A stretch of 64,000 nt of DNA. It comes from Sphingomonas citricola. Lineage in GTDB: Bacteria; Pseudomonadota; Alphaproteobacteria; Sphingomonadales; Sphingomonadaceae. The first letter of the stretch is position 1. The number at the start of each line of letters is the position of its first letter. The position numbers and the translations under genes were made by a program. The notes under the pieces were generated by a model. That model worked only from the letters and a program-made list of their open reading frames with translations. It was not told where the DNA came from and did not search any database. This document shows positions 43,973 to 52,515 of this stretch, one piece after another. The DNA lies in contig NZ_JAHXZM010000007.1 in assembly GCF_019429535.1 (NCBI RefSeq), forward strand, positions 1 to 64,000. The letters run 5' to 3'.

Positions 43973-45247
43973 ATGACCCGGCCCGACGCTTCCGCTTCTC
44001 CATCCACTTCCTCCGGCGCCGGCCAGCCGCCGCGCGCGACGATGCACCCGGGCGAATTCGTCGCCTTCGTCGCGGCGCTGATGGCGGTCAACGCGCTGGG
44101 CGTCGACCTGATGCTGCCCGCGCTCGCCGATATCGGGCAGCAACTGGGCGTCGCCACCGCGAACCACCGGCAATGGATCATCACCGCGTACATGCTGGGC
44201 TTCGGTGTCGGGCAACTCGTCTACGGTCCGCTCGCTGACCGTTTCGGGCGCAAGCCGGTGCTGCTCGTGACGCTCGCGGGGTTCGTCGCGGCGAGCGTGT
44301 TCGCGGCTGGATCGCCGACCTTCGCCGCGTTGCTCGGCGCGCGCGTGCTGCAAGGGTTGATGTCAGCCTCGACGCGTGTCCTCGCAGTCGCGATCGTGCG
44401 CGACCGGTTCCACGGCCGGCAGATGGCGCGCACGCTGTCGGTCGCGCAGATGATCTTCTTCCTCGTGCCGATCATGGCACCGACGCTGGGGCAGTTGCTG
44501 CTGTCGACGCTGGGGCCGTGGCGCTACATCTTCTACGCGCTGGCGAGTTTCGCCGCATTCGTGCTCGCCTGGGCGCTGATGCGGCTGGCCGAGTCGCTCG
44601 CGGTCGAGCGGCGGCGCGCGCTGTCGCTCCCGACGCTCGCGCACGCGTATCGCGAGACGCTGACCAACCGTTTTTCGGCGGGTTACGCGGTGGCGGCGGC
44701 GATGACGTTCGGCGGCATCATCGCGTTCGTATCCTCGGCGCAGCAGATCTTCGTCGAGGAGTTCGGCATGGGCGACCGCTTCACCTATCTGTTCGCGGCC
44801 TGCGCGTTCGCGATGGGGGTGGCGTCGTTCGCGAACAGCCGGCTGGTCGAGCGATTGGGCACGCGGTTGATCTCGCAGGCGGCGGTGCTCGGGCTGATCG
44901 CGCTGTCGGCGGCGCATATCGCGGTGATCCTGGGCGGGGTCGAGACGCTGTGGACGTACGTGCTGTTCCAGGCGCTGAGCATGACGTGCATCGGGCTGTG
45001 CGGATCGAATTTCGGCGCGATGGCGATGGAGCCGGTCGGGCATATCGCGGGCACCGCCTCGTCGATCCAGGGGTTCATCACCAGCGTCGGCGCGGTGATC
45101 GTCGGATCGCTGATCGGGCAATCGTACAACGGCACCACGCTGCCGCTGCCGCTGGCGATCGGCTATCTGTGCATCGGCGTCGCCGTGCTGGGGGTCGTGC
45201 TGGTGGTGGAAGAGGGCAAGCTGTTCCACGCGCGTCAGGCGGCCTGA
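43973..45247 (+). CDS. Bcr/CflA-type multidrug MFS transporter
   Basis: The 424-residue transporter has 12 predicted helices and Bcr/CflA features: VNALGVDLMLPALADIG in helix 1, GQLVYGPLADRFGRKPVLL between helices 2 and 3, and ARVLQGLMSASTRVLAVAIVRD in helix 4. It would export drugs or dipeptides using the proton gradient. The start at 43973 is the first reasonable ATG; one 23 codons later (MHPGEF) may be the real one because the leader is Ser/Pro-rich. Confidence 0.87.
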   Translation: MTRPDASASPSTSSGAGQPPRATMHPGEFVAFVAALMAVNALGVDLMLPALADIGQQLGVATANHRQWIITAYMLGFGVGQLVYGPLADRFGRKPVLLVTLAGFVAASVFAAGSPTFAALLGARVLQGLMSASTRVLAVAIVRDRFHGRQMARTLSVAQMIFFLVPIMAPTLGQLLLSTLGPWRYIFYALASFAAFVLAWALMRLAESLAVERRRALSLPTLAHAYRETLTNRFSAGYAVAAAMTFGGIIAFVSSAQQIFVEEFGMGDRFTYLFAACAFAMGVASFANSRLVERLGTRLISQAAVLGLIALSAAHIAVILGGVETLWTYVLFQALSMTCIGLCGSNFGAMAMEPVGHIAGTASSIQGFITSVGAVIVGSLIGQSYNGTTLPLPLAIGYLCIGVAVLGVVLVVEEGKLFHARQAA

Positions 45248-45278
45248 TCCGCGCCGCTGCATTCGCGGGCGAGGGTTA

Positions 45279-45647
45279 ATGGTGGTTAACGCCGCAACCC
45301 TTCGCGCGCGGACGGGTCGGCACTCTTCTATGTCGTTCGATTTGCTCGATATCGCGTGCCGTATCCGGGGAGAGGCGCGCACGCTCGCCTCCCGCTACGT
45401 CACGCGCTACGGCGCGGACGCGCTCGTGCTCGCGCGTATGGCGCGGGCGGACGTGAGCGAGCGCGGGCGCGCCGACCGCGCTTTGTTATACGACTCAGCG
45501 ATCACGCTGCTGTCGATCCGGGGCGCGCACGACGGTTTGAGCGCGAGGCGCGATCTGTATCCGCATGTGGCGATCGCCGAGGTGTTCGCGTCGGGTCGGC
45601 AACACTTCGCGTATGATCATCGCCGGATGATTGGACTTGCTTCGTAG
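45279..45647 (+). CDS. small hypothetical protein
   Basis: I do not recognise this 122-residue product. It is Ala/Arg-rich and probably helical (FDLLDIACRIRGEARTLASRY), with no signal or membrane segment. GAGGG lies 5 bases before the ATG at 45279; a second ATG at 45330 lacks one. The last 31 bases overlap the end of a small gene on the other strand. It lies 31 bases after the transporter and may be co-transcribed. Confidence 0.5.
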   Translation: MVVNAATLRARTGRHSSMSFDLLDIACRIRGEARTLASRYVTRYGADALVLARMARADVSERGRADRALLYDSAITLLSIRGAHDGLSARRDLYPHVAIAEVFASGRQHFAYDHRRMIGLAS

Positions 45648-45862
45648 CGTTCATCATTGCGGCGTGACGGTCTTGATCGTCTCGGCGGGCGCGCTGTCTC
45701 CCGCTGACGTGTCGGTCAGCTGTGCTCGCGCTGGGGGAGCGGGGTGCGGGCGTGGCGGTTGCGCAGCGTGAGGTAGATCGTTGCGCCCGCGGCCACGGTC
45801 ACTTGCAGCACCCACGCCCCGAGCAGCGCCCATAGCATCATATAGATTGCCATCATGATCAT
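45617..45862 (-). CDS. small single-helix membrane protein, hypothetical
   Basis: An 81-codon frame begins ATG ATC ATG ATG at 45862, with GGAGG 9 bases upstream. Residues 4-32 form a strong hydrophobic helix (YMMLWALLGAWVLQVTVAAG), followed by a basic stretch (LRNRHAR) and a polar tail. This is the shape of a small inner-membrane protein with its tail in the cytoplasm. I know no homologue. Its end overlaps the facing small ORF by 31 bases. Confidence 0.5.
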
Positions 45863-45927
45863 TGGTGAGCGCCTCCCTTCACCAACGGTTCATACGCTTC
45901 GGCCCGGGGCGGCACCAACGGCGTTGC

Positions 45928-46338
45928 TTACAACGGTAGCTCTTTTGTCCCATCGAGGAACGGCGCGGCGACGTCCGCGCGGATGCGGACGAGCCGGCCG
46001 GTCGCGCGGTCGATCATCGCCCAGGTCGTCACGCCCTCGACCCGGACGCGGCCATCGCCGCCGGTGAAGCGAAAATGGCGGTCGAAGCGGGCGCCGCGCG
46101 GCGGTTCGGGGACCCAGGTAGCGCCGGTGACGTGCTCGCCGACGCCGACGTTGCCGCGATAGTCGATCTCGTGGCGGGTCACGACCCAGACAAAGGCGTC
46201 GCGGTGTTCCGCAGGCGCGACCGCGTGCCAGTGCGCGACCGCCAAGTCTTGGATCCAGCGGACCCAGACCGCATTGTTGACGTGGCCAAGTTCGTCGATG
46301 TCGTCGGGCTGCGCGGTATATTGCTGTTCGAAGGTCAT
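45928..46338 (-). CDS. 4HBT-fold acyl-CoA thioesterase
   Basis: The 136-residue protein has the hotdog-fold thioesterase signature DELGHVNNAVWVRW near residue 15 and HEIDYRGNVGVGEHV in the central strands. It would hydrolyse acyl-CoA or a related thioester. The ATG at 46338 overlaps the DedA stop (ATGA); the frame extends upstream inside dedA but has no ribosome site there. Confidence 0.86.
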   Translation of the reverse strand: MTFEQQYTAQPDDIDELGHVNNAVWVRWIQDLAVAHWHAVAPAEHRDAFVWVVTRHEIDYRGNVGVGEHVTGATWVPEPPRGARFDRHFRFTGGDGRVRVEGVTTWAMIDRATGRLVRIRADVAAPFLDGTKELPL

Positions 46339-46898
46339 CGTCTGCGTCCCCGCCACCAGTGGATCGCGGCGACGATCAACCCCGCCGCGACGACGCCGCC
46401 GACGATCCACCACAGGCGCGTGTCGTGGCGCAGGCGGCCGACGAATTCCTCGACCGCGTCGCCGAACAAATAGCCGACCCCGGTGAAGACGATCGCCCAG
46501 ATGATCGCGGCGATGAGGTTGATCGCGAAGAACTGCCGCTGCGAGATGTTGGTCGTGCCGACCGCGATCGGGCTGACGGTGCGCAGCCCGTAGAGGAAGC
46601 GGAACACGAAGATGAAGCTGCGGGGATGCTTCTCGAGCTGTTCCTGCGCGCGCGCGAAGGCGGCGGTGCCGCGCAGTTTCACCACCCAGCGCTGGTCGCG
46701 GAAATGGCGCCCGAACGCGAACCAGCCCTGGTCGGCGAGGAACGACCCCGCCGCCGCCGCCGCCGCCGCGCCGGGCAGCGACAAGAGCCCCTGATGCGCG
46801 AGGAGGCCGCCCGCGATCACCGCCGCCTCGCCCTCCAGCGCGGCACCGGCGAACAGGGCGGCGAGCCCGTATTGTGCGACCAGCGACTCGATCGACAT
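46335..46898 (-). CDS. DedA-family (VTT domain) membrane protein
   Basis: The 187-residue protein has the SNARE-associated/DedA pattern: an acidic GAALEGEAAVIAGG near the front, FRFLYGLRTVSPIAVG, and membrane helices at about 10-30, 40-55, 125-150 and 160-180. DedA proteins are needed for lipid-carrier recycling (undecaprenyl phosphate or phosphatidylethanolamine scrambling), as known for UptA and YqjA relatives. It is 4 bases downstream of the oligopeptidase gene and overlaps the thioesterase. Confidence 0.88.
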   Translation of the reverse strand: MSIESLVAQYGLAALFAGAALEGEAAVIAGGLLAHQGLLSLPGAAAAAAAGSFLADQGWFAFGRHFRDQRWVVKLRGTAAFARAQEQLEKHPRSFIFVFRFLYGLRTVSPIAVGTTNISQRQFFAINLIAAIIWAIVFTGVGYLFGDAVEEFVGRLRHDTRLWWIVGGVVAAGLIVAAIHWWRGRRR

Positions 46899-46902
46899 CG
46901 GG

Positions 46903-48984
46903 CTAGGCTTCGGCGCCCAATTGCCACAGCACGAAGGCGTGTTCTTCCGCCGCCTCGCGCAGGCTCTCGAACCGGCCAGACTTGCCGCCGTGGCCCGCGC
47001 CCATGTTGGTTTTCAGCAGCAGGACGTTGTCGTCGGTCTTGGTCGCGCGCAGCTTCGCCGCCCATTTGGCGGGCTCCCAATAGGTCACGCGCGGGTCGTT
47101 CAAGCCACCCGAGATGAAGAGCGGCGGATAGGCCTGCGCGCGCACATTGTCGTAGGGGCTGTAGCCGCGGATCAGCTCGAACGCCGCCTTGTCCTCGATC
47201 GGGTTGCCCCATTCGGGCCATTCGCCCGGCGTCAGCGGCAGCGTGTCGTCGAGCATCGTGTTGAGTACGTCGACGAACGGCACGTCGGCGATCACCGCGC
47301 CCCAGAGTTCGGGGTCGGAGTTGACGATCGCGCCCATCAGCTCACCGCCCGCCGAGCGACCCGCGACCGCGATCCGTCCTTCGCTTGTCCAGCGGCCCGC
47401 GATCAGCCCGCGCGCGACATCGACGAAATCGTTGAAGGTGTTCTCGCGCTTCTCGAGTTTGCCGTCGTGATACCATTGCTGGCCGAGATCGTCGCCGCCG
47501 CGGATGTGCGCGATCGCGTAGGCGAAACCGCGGTCGAGCAGGGAGAGGCGGCCGGTCGAGAAGCCGGGCGGGATCGCGTGGCCGTAGGCACCGTAGGCGT
47601 AGAGGAACAACGGGCGGCTGCCGTCGCGTGGGAAGCCTTGCGGGTAGACGATCGAGACGGGCACCTGCGTCCCGTCGCGCGCGGTGATGTGGAGCCGCTC
47701 GGTTGCGTAGCACGCGGCGTCGTAGCGCGAGGGGATTTCCTGCACCTTCAAGGTGGTGAGCTCGCCCGTCGCGACGTCGTAATCGTAGACGGTGCCGGGC
47801 GTGACCATCGATTCGTAACCGAGCCGGATCACGCGCTGATCGTATTCGGGATTGTCGCCGGTGCCCGCGGCGTAGCTCGCCTCGGGAAAGGTGATCCGCT
47901 TCGGCTCGGCGCCGTCGTAGGAATGGATGGCGATCTGGTCGAGCCCATCCTCGCGGCCCTCGACGATGAAGAAGTCGGCGAAACACTCGACCCCGGTCAT
48001 GTAGAAATGGGCTGAGGGCGCGATCAGTTCGGTCCAGGTGCCGGGTGCCGAGATCGGCGCGGTGACGAGCCGCCACATCGGGTCGGTGTCGTTGGTGTGG
48101 ATGAACAACGTGTCGCCGTGCGTGTCGACGTCATATTCGCGGCCCGTCTGGCGCGGCGCGACGAGGATCGGTTCGGCGAAGGGATCGTCGGCGGGGAGCA
48201 GGCGGATCTCGCTGGTGACGTGGTCGCCGGTGCCGATCACGATCCAGCGCCGGTCGCTCGTCTCGCCGACCGCGACGCGGTAGCCCTCGTCATCCTCGTG
48301 GAAGAGTTCGACGTCGTCGGCGGGATCGTCGCCCAGCCGGTGGAAGCGCGCATTGTCGGTGCGCCATTCCTTGTTGGCGAGGCCGTAGAGGAACCCCGTA
48401 TCGTCGGCAATCCAGACGATGTCGGACAGCATGCCCTCGATCACGTCGGGCAGCAGTTCGCCGGTGGCGAGGTCCTTCACCCGGACGGTGAAGCGTTCGG
48501 AACCGTTGTCATCGATCGCGTAGGCGAGCTTCGTCGCATCGTTGGAGATCGAGAAGCCGCCGAGCCGGAAATATTCGTGTCCCTCGGCGAGCGCGGGTTC
48601 GTCGAGGATAAGCTCGTCGGCCGAGCCGTCGGCGGGTGCGTCGACCGGGCGGCGCCACCATTTGCGATACTGCCCGCCGGTTTCGAACGCGGCCCAGTAG
48701 AGATAGTCGCCGTCCTTCTGCGGGACCGAGGCGTCGTCCTCCTTGATGCGCGCCTTCATCTCTTCGTAGAGCCGGTCGGTGAGCGCCTGGTGCGGCGCCA
48801 TCTGCGCCTCGAAATAGGCATTCTCGGCCTCGAGATAGGCGAGCACGTCGGGGTCGTTCACTTGCGGGTAGTTCGGGTCCTTGAGCCACGCCCAGGGATC
48901 GCTGATCGTGATGCCGTGCGTGGTGAATTCGTGCGGGCGCGTCGGCGCGACCGGCGGGGTCAGATTGTCAGGTTGATCGGTCAT
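46903..48984 (-). CDS. oligopeptidase B-like S9 serine peptidase
   Basis: The 693-residue protein has the S9A layout: a short N-terminal helical part (DPWAWLKD), a seven-bladed propeller (about 75-410) and a C-terminal alpha/beta hydrolase. Catalytic Ser544 sits in AGRSAGGELM; the Asp is in GLNDPRV and the His in GAGHGGKSG. It cleaves short peptides, probably after basic residues as in oligopeptidase B. There is no signal peptide. dedA and the thioesterase follow closely. Confidence 0.93.
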   Translation of the reverse strand: MTDQPDNLTPPVAPTRPHEFTTHGITISDPWAWLKDPNYPQVNDPDVLAYLEAENAYFEAQMAPHQALTDRLYEEMKARIKEDDASVPQKDGDYLYWAAFETGGQYRKWWRRPVDAPADGSADELILDEPALAEGHEYFRLGGFSISNDATKLAYAIDDNGSERFTVRVKDLATGELLPDVIEGMLSDIVWIADDTGFLYGLANKEWRTDNARFHRLGDDPADDVELFHEDDEGYRVAVGETSDRRWIVIGTGDHVTSEIRLLPADDPFAEPILVAPRQTGREYDVDTHGDTLFIHTNDTDPMWRLVTAPISAPGTWTELIAPSAHFYMTGVECFADFFIVEGREDGLDQIAIHSYDGAEPKRITFPEASYAAGTGDNPEYDQRVIRLGYESMVTPGTVYDYDVATGELTTLKVQEIPSRYDAACYATERLHITARDGTQVPVSIVYPQGFPRDGSRPLFLYAYGAYGHAIPPGFSTGRLSLLDRGFAYAIAHIRGGDDLGQQWYHDGKLEKRENTFNDFVDVARGLIAGRWTSEGRIAVAGRSAGGELMGAIVNSDPELWGAVIADVPFVDVLNTMLDDTLPLTPGEWPEWGNPIEDKAAFELIRGYSPYDNVRAQAYPPLFISGGLNDPRVTYWEPAKWAAKLRATKTDDNVLLLKTNMGAGHGGKSGRFESLREAAEEHAFVLWQLGAEA

Positions 48985-49127
48985 GCGCGCGTCCTAACGT
49001 GCGACGCGGTGTTTAGTCACGCGGATGGTCCGCAATCCGCGACCTTTGGCCATCATGGACAATCGCGCGCCCAGATCATAACTGCCGTCCGCCGCTGCTC
49101 TGCGCGGCATCGGCGCAGCGCCTCTTT

Positions 49128-49181
49128 CGGGTTTCCGGCGGCTGTGCCCTTCGCAACGAGCCCGTGAGTGGAGAAAACCCG
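49128..49181 (+). promoter_or_regulatory. foldable leader of sugE; possible riboswitch or translational switch
   Basis: CGGGTTT (49128-49134) is complementary to AAACCCG (49175-49181), which lies between GGAG (49170-49173) and the ATG. The enclosed bases can form GGCTGTGC-CCTTC-GCA...AGCC. Closing this stem would hide the initiation region. sugE genes are often under guanidine riboswitches, but I see no ykkC or mini-ykkC consensus. Confidence 0.4.
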
Positions 49182-49502
49182 ATGGCGTGGGTCATTCTGG
49201 GCGTGGCGGTCGTGACCGAGATCATCTGGGCGCTGAGCCTCAAATGGGCGGCGGTGCAGGGGAGCTGGGCGGCGTCGGCGGTGCCGGTGACACTGAGTTT
49301 CGTCAACATGGGGCTGCTGGCGATGGCGATGCGCGGACTGCCGGCGGGGACGGCGTACGCGGTGTGGACCGGGCTGGGCGCGGTCGGGGTCACGATTTTC
49401 GGCGTGATCCTGTTCGGGGAGAAGCTCAACATGGTGCAGGTGGGGTTCATCGCGCTGATCATCGTCGGCGTGGTGGGGACGAAGTTCTTCGCGCAGGCGT
49501 GA
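49182..49502 (+). CDS. sugE: SMR-family guanidinium exporter
   Basis: The 106-residue protein has four membrane helices, the conserved membrane Glu in TEIIWALSLKWA, and AYAVWTGLGAVG, which closely matches E. coli SugE (Gdx). Gdx proteins export guanidinium in exchange for protons. The ATG at 49182 is preferred over GTG at 49164 because GGAG lies 8 bases upstream. Confidence 0.92.
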   Translation: MAWVILGVAVVTEIIWALSLKWAAVQGSWAASAVPVTLSFVNMGLLAMAMRGLPAGTAYAVWTGLGAVGVTIFGVILFGEKLNMVQVGFIALIIVGVVGTKFFAQA

Positions 49503-49555
49503 TCCCTTGAGCGGTGGGGTTGAGCGACGCTGCGCGCGCGCACATGGGTGGCGCG

Positions 49556-50398
49556 ATGATCACCTCCCGCTTCGCGCCGTCGCCGACCGGGCGGCTGCAT
49601 CTGGGCCATGCCTTTTCCGCGATCCGCGCGCACGATCTGGCGCGTGACCGGGGCGGCGCGTTCCTGCTGAGGATCGAGGATATCGACGGCACGCGCAGCC
49701 GGCCCGAGCATGCCGAGACGATCATCGCGGATCTCGCGTGGCTGGGGCTGACGTGGGATGCGCCGGTCGTCTTCCAGTCCGAGCGGCTGGAGGTATATGC
49801 GGCGGCGCTGGCGCGGTTGCGCGCCGACGGTCTGCTCTACCCGTGTTTCTGTACGCGCGCGGAGATTGCGGAGGCGATGAGCGCGCCGCACGGAGCGACT
49901 GCGGTCTATCCCGGCACGTGCCGCGGCGTGGATGCGCGCGACCGGATGAACGAGCCGCATTGCTGGCGGCTCGACATGGCGGCGGCGGTGTCGGCGGCTG
50001 GAGCGCGCGCGGGGCCGCTCGACTGGAACGACGCTGGCGTGCGCGTGCGGGCGGTGCCCGAGCAGCAGGGCGACGTGGTGCTGGCGCGTAAGGACGCGCC
50101 CGCAAGCTATCATCTGGCGGTGACGATCGACGACGCGGCGCAAGGCGTCACCGACGTGGTGCGCGGGCGCGACCTGTTCGAGGCGACGCACATCCACCGG
50201 CTGCTGCAGGCGCTGCTCGACCTGCCGACGCCGCGTTATCATCACCATGAATTGCTGCTTGGCCCCTATGGTGAGCGGCTGGCGAAGCGCCACGGCGCGC
50301 CGACGCTGGCGAACCTGCGCGAGGACGGCGTGGACGGACCCGCGCTGGCGGACGATTTGCGGCGCGGTCAGCTTCCAAAAGGCGCGTTTCGTACCTAG
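49556..50398 (+). CDS. gluQ: glutamyl-Q tRNA(Asp) synthetase
   Basis: GluQ attaches glutamate to the queuosine base of tRNA-Asp. The 280-residue protein is a synthetase catalytic core without an anticodon domain: SRFAPSPTGRLHLGH at the front, FLLRIEDIDGTRSRP, a Cys-x-Cys...Cys zinc site (CFCTRAEI, YPGTCRG), and GERLAKRHG in place of KMSKS. The ATG at 49556 starts at the core; 49544 is an alternative. Confidence 0.93.
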   Translation: MITSRFAPSPTGRLHLGHAFSAIRAHDLARDRGGAFLLRIEDIDGTRSRPEHAETIIADLAWLGLTWDAPVVFQSERLEVYAAALARLRADGLLYPCFCTRAEIAEAMSAPHGATAVYPGTCRGVDARDRMNEPHCWRLDMAAAVSAAGARAGPLDWNDAGVRVRAVPEQQGDVVLARKDAPASYHLAVTIDDAAQGVTDVVRGRDLFEATHIHRLLQALLDLPTPRYHHHELLLGPYGERLAKRHGAPTLANLREDGVDGPALADDLRRGQLPKGAFRT

Positions 50399-50407
50399 AT
50401 TGCGCGC

Positions 50408-50641
50408 ATGAACACCTTTCTCGTCATCCTGCTCGTCGCGGCGATGCTCGCCACGGTGGTCGCGCTGGTCCGCGGCATCATCTCCTTTCTTCAGGAGCAG
50501 TCGGCGCAAGTGCGCGGTGGCGGAGAGGGCCCGACCGCGGGACAGCTCAAGTCGAACCGGATGATGCAGCAGCGCATCATGTTCCAGGCGGCAGCGATCC
50601 TGGTGTGCGTGCTGCTGCTCGCCGCGGCCGGGCGTACCTGA
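50408..50641 (+). CDS. HIG1-domain small membrane protein
   Basis: The 77-residue protein has two membrane helices joined by a polar loop, with GQLKSNRMMQQRIMFQAAAIL as the HIG1 core. HIG1 proteins associate with cytochrome c oxidase in mitochondria and alphaproteobacteria; a role in respiratory complex assembly is inferred. It lies 9 bases after gluQ and 3 bases before the next gene. Confidence 0.85.
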   Translation: MNTFLVILLVAAMLATVVALVRGIISFLQEQSAQVRGGGEGPTAGQLKSNRMMQQRIMFQAAAILVCVLLLAAAGRT

Positions 50642-50644
50642 GAC

Positions 50645-51202
50645 TTGGTCAAGCTCAACCGCATCTACACGCGCACGGGGGACATGGGCGAGACCGGGCT
50701 GGTCGACGGCAGCCGCGTGTCGAAGGCCGACGCGCGGTTGCAGGCGATGGGCGACGTCGACGAGGCGAACAGCGCGATCGGGGTCGCGATCGCCACGCTG
50801 GCGGACGCGGACGTACGAGCGGCGCTGACGCGCATCCAGAACGACCTGTTCGATCTGGGCGCCGATCTGGCAACGCCGGGGGACGATTTCAGTCCCAGCG
50901 AAATGGTGCTGCGGATCGTGCCCGCGCAGGTCGCCCGCGTGGAAGCGGAGATCGATGTGCTGAATGCCAATGTCCCGCCGCTGACCAGCTTCGTCCTGCC
51001 CGGCGGTGCGGCGGCGTCGCTCCACCTCGCGCGCGCGATCGTGCGGCGGGCGGAGCGGTCGGTGGTCGCGATGGGGGCGGCGGCGAACCCGCAGGCGATC
51101 GCTTATATCAATCGCTTGTCCGATTTCCTGTTCGTTGCATCGCGCGCGGTGAACCAAAGTGCCGGTGGCGACGTTCTATGGGTTGCAGGGGCAAACCGTT
51201 GA
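50645..51202 (+). CDS. cob(I)alamin adenosyltransferase, PduO type
   Basis: The 185-residue protein has the PduO signatures: YTRTGDMGETGLVDGSRVSK for ATP binding, DELN-like GDVDEANSAIGVA, and FVLPGGAAASLHLARAIVRRAER. It makes adenosylcobalamin from reduced cobalamin and ATP. The start is TTG at 50645 (coded Leu, read as Met), giving the standard family N-terminus; no better start exists. Confidence 0.92.
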   Translation: MVKLNRIYTRTGDMGETGLVDGSRVSKADARLQAMGDVDEANSAIGVAIATLADADVRAALTRIQNDLFDLGADLATPGDDFSPSEMVLRIVPAQVARVEAEIDVLNANVPPLTSFVLPGGAAASLHLARAIVRRAERSVVAMGAAANPQAIAYINRLSDFLFVASRAVNQSAGGDVLWVAGANR

Positions 51203-51250
51203 CATAGCCTAGTCCGGCTCCCGGTACGGCTTGTTGGCGGCGGGGAGTGG

Positions 51251-52513
51251 ATGATGGAACCGCAACGCCAATCAATCGGCACGGCCGGCGAGCTCGCGCG
51301 GCGGTTCGCAGCGGTGCGCGGCTTGAGCGAGGCGCTGGTCGCCCCCTTGTCCGACGCGGATGCCACGGCGCAGTCGATGGACGACGCCAGCCCGGCAAAA
51401 TGGCACCTGGCGCACACGACCTGGTTCTTCGAAACGTTCGTCCTGCGCGATCACGTCGCGGATTACCGGCTGCACGACGAACGCTTCCCGTTCCTGTTCA
51501 ACAGTTATTACGAGGCGGAAGGCCGCCGACACGCGCGCGGACGGCGCGGCATGGTGACGCGCCCGACGCTGGACGAGGTGCTGGCGTACCGCGCCGCGGT
51601 GGATTCGGCGTTGCTGGACGCGCTCGACCACCTGCCAGCTGATGCGCGCGAGCTGGTGGCGCTCGGCTGCCATCACGAGGAGCAGCATCAGGAATTGCTC
51701 GTCACCGACGTGCTGCACCTGATGAGCGAGAACCCGCTTGAGCCTGCGGTGTGGCCCGCGGCGCGCAAGGTGCCGGTCGCGATGCCGGGGCCGATCGGCT
51801 GGATCGAGAGTGCGGAGCGCGTGGTCGAGGTGGGTCATGGTGGCGAGGGCTTCGCGTTCGATTGCGAGGGGCCGCGCCACCGCACGCTGATCCCCGCGCA
51901 CGCGATCGCGGACCGGACGGTCACCAACGGCGAGTGGCAGCGATTCATCGCCGACGGCGGCTACCGCGACCCGCGGCTGTGGCTGTCCGACGGATGGGGC
52001 TGGGTGCAGCGCGAACATGTCGAGGCGCCGCTTTACTGGGAAGAGCGCGACGGTGTCTGGACGCGCTTCGGCCTGGACGGGCGGCGCGCGGTCGACCCTG
52101 CGGCGCCGGTGACGCACGTCAGTTTCTACGAGGCGGATGCCTATGCCACCTGGGCGGGTGCGCGGCTGCCGACCGAGTTCGAGTGGGAAGCCGCGGCGGC
52201 AGCGCATGACGCGAGCGGCGGCAACCAGATGGATACGGGCGGCGCGGTCGAGCCGCGTCCGGCGGCGGAGGGCCCGGCGTTCTTCGGTGACGTGTGGGAA
52301 TGGACCGGCAGCGCCTACCGCCCCTATCCCGGTTTCCGCGCGGTCGAGGGCGCGGTCGGCGAATATAACGGCAAGTTCATGAACGGGCAGTTCGTGCTGC
52401 GCGGCGGCAGTTGCGCGACCCCGCGCGGCCACGCGCGCGCGTGCTACCGCAATTTCTTCTATCCCCATCAGCGCTGGCAGTTCACCGGCGTGCGGCTCGC
52501 CAAGGATCTGTAA
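51251..52513 (+). CDS. egtB: ergothioneine biosynthesis sulfoxide synthase EgtB
   Basis: EgtB joins hercynine with a thiol using oxygen and iron. The 420-residue protein has a DinB-like front with KWHLAHTTWFFE and HHEEQHQE supplying the iron-binding histidines, then a formylglycine-generating-enzyme-like domain (NGEWQRFIADGGY, GGSCATPRGHAR, FFYPHQRWQFTGVRL). The start at 51251 has GGGGAG upstream. egtD follows after 2 bases. Confidence 0.95.
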   Translation: MMEPQRQSIGTAGELARRFAAVRGLSEALVAPLSDADATAQSMDDASPAKWHLAHTTWFFETFVLRDHVADYRLHDERFPFLFNSYYEAEGRRHARGRRGMVTRPTLDEVLAYRAAVDSALLDALDHLPADARELVALGCHHEEQHQELLVTDVLHLMSENPLEPAVWPAARKVPVAMPGPIGWIESAERVVEVGHGGEGFAFDCEGPRHRTLIPAHAIADRTVTNGEWQRFIADGGYRDPRLWLSDGWGWVQREHVEAPLYWEERDGVWTRFGLDGRRAVDPAAPVTHVSFYEADAYATWAGARLPTEFEWEAAAAAHDASGGNQMDTGGAVEPRPAAEGPAFFGDVWEWTGSAYRPYPGFRAVEGAVGEYNGKFMNGQFVLRGGSCATPRGHARACYRNFFYPHQRWQFTGVRLAKDL

Positions 52514-52515
52514 GC

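Noticed and set aside
49081..49181. Known guanidine riboswitch (ykkC or mini-ykkC)
   Set aside because: Neither the two ACGR-loop hairpins of mini-ykkC nor the ykkC conserved blocks are visible; only a foldable leader is claimed.
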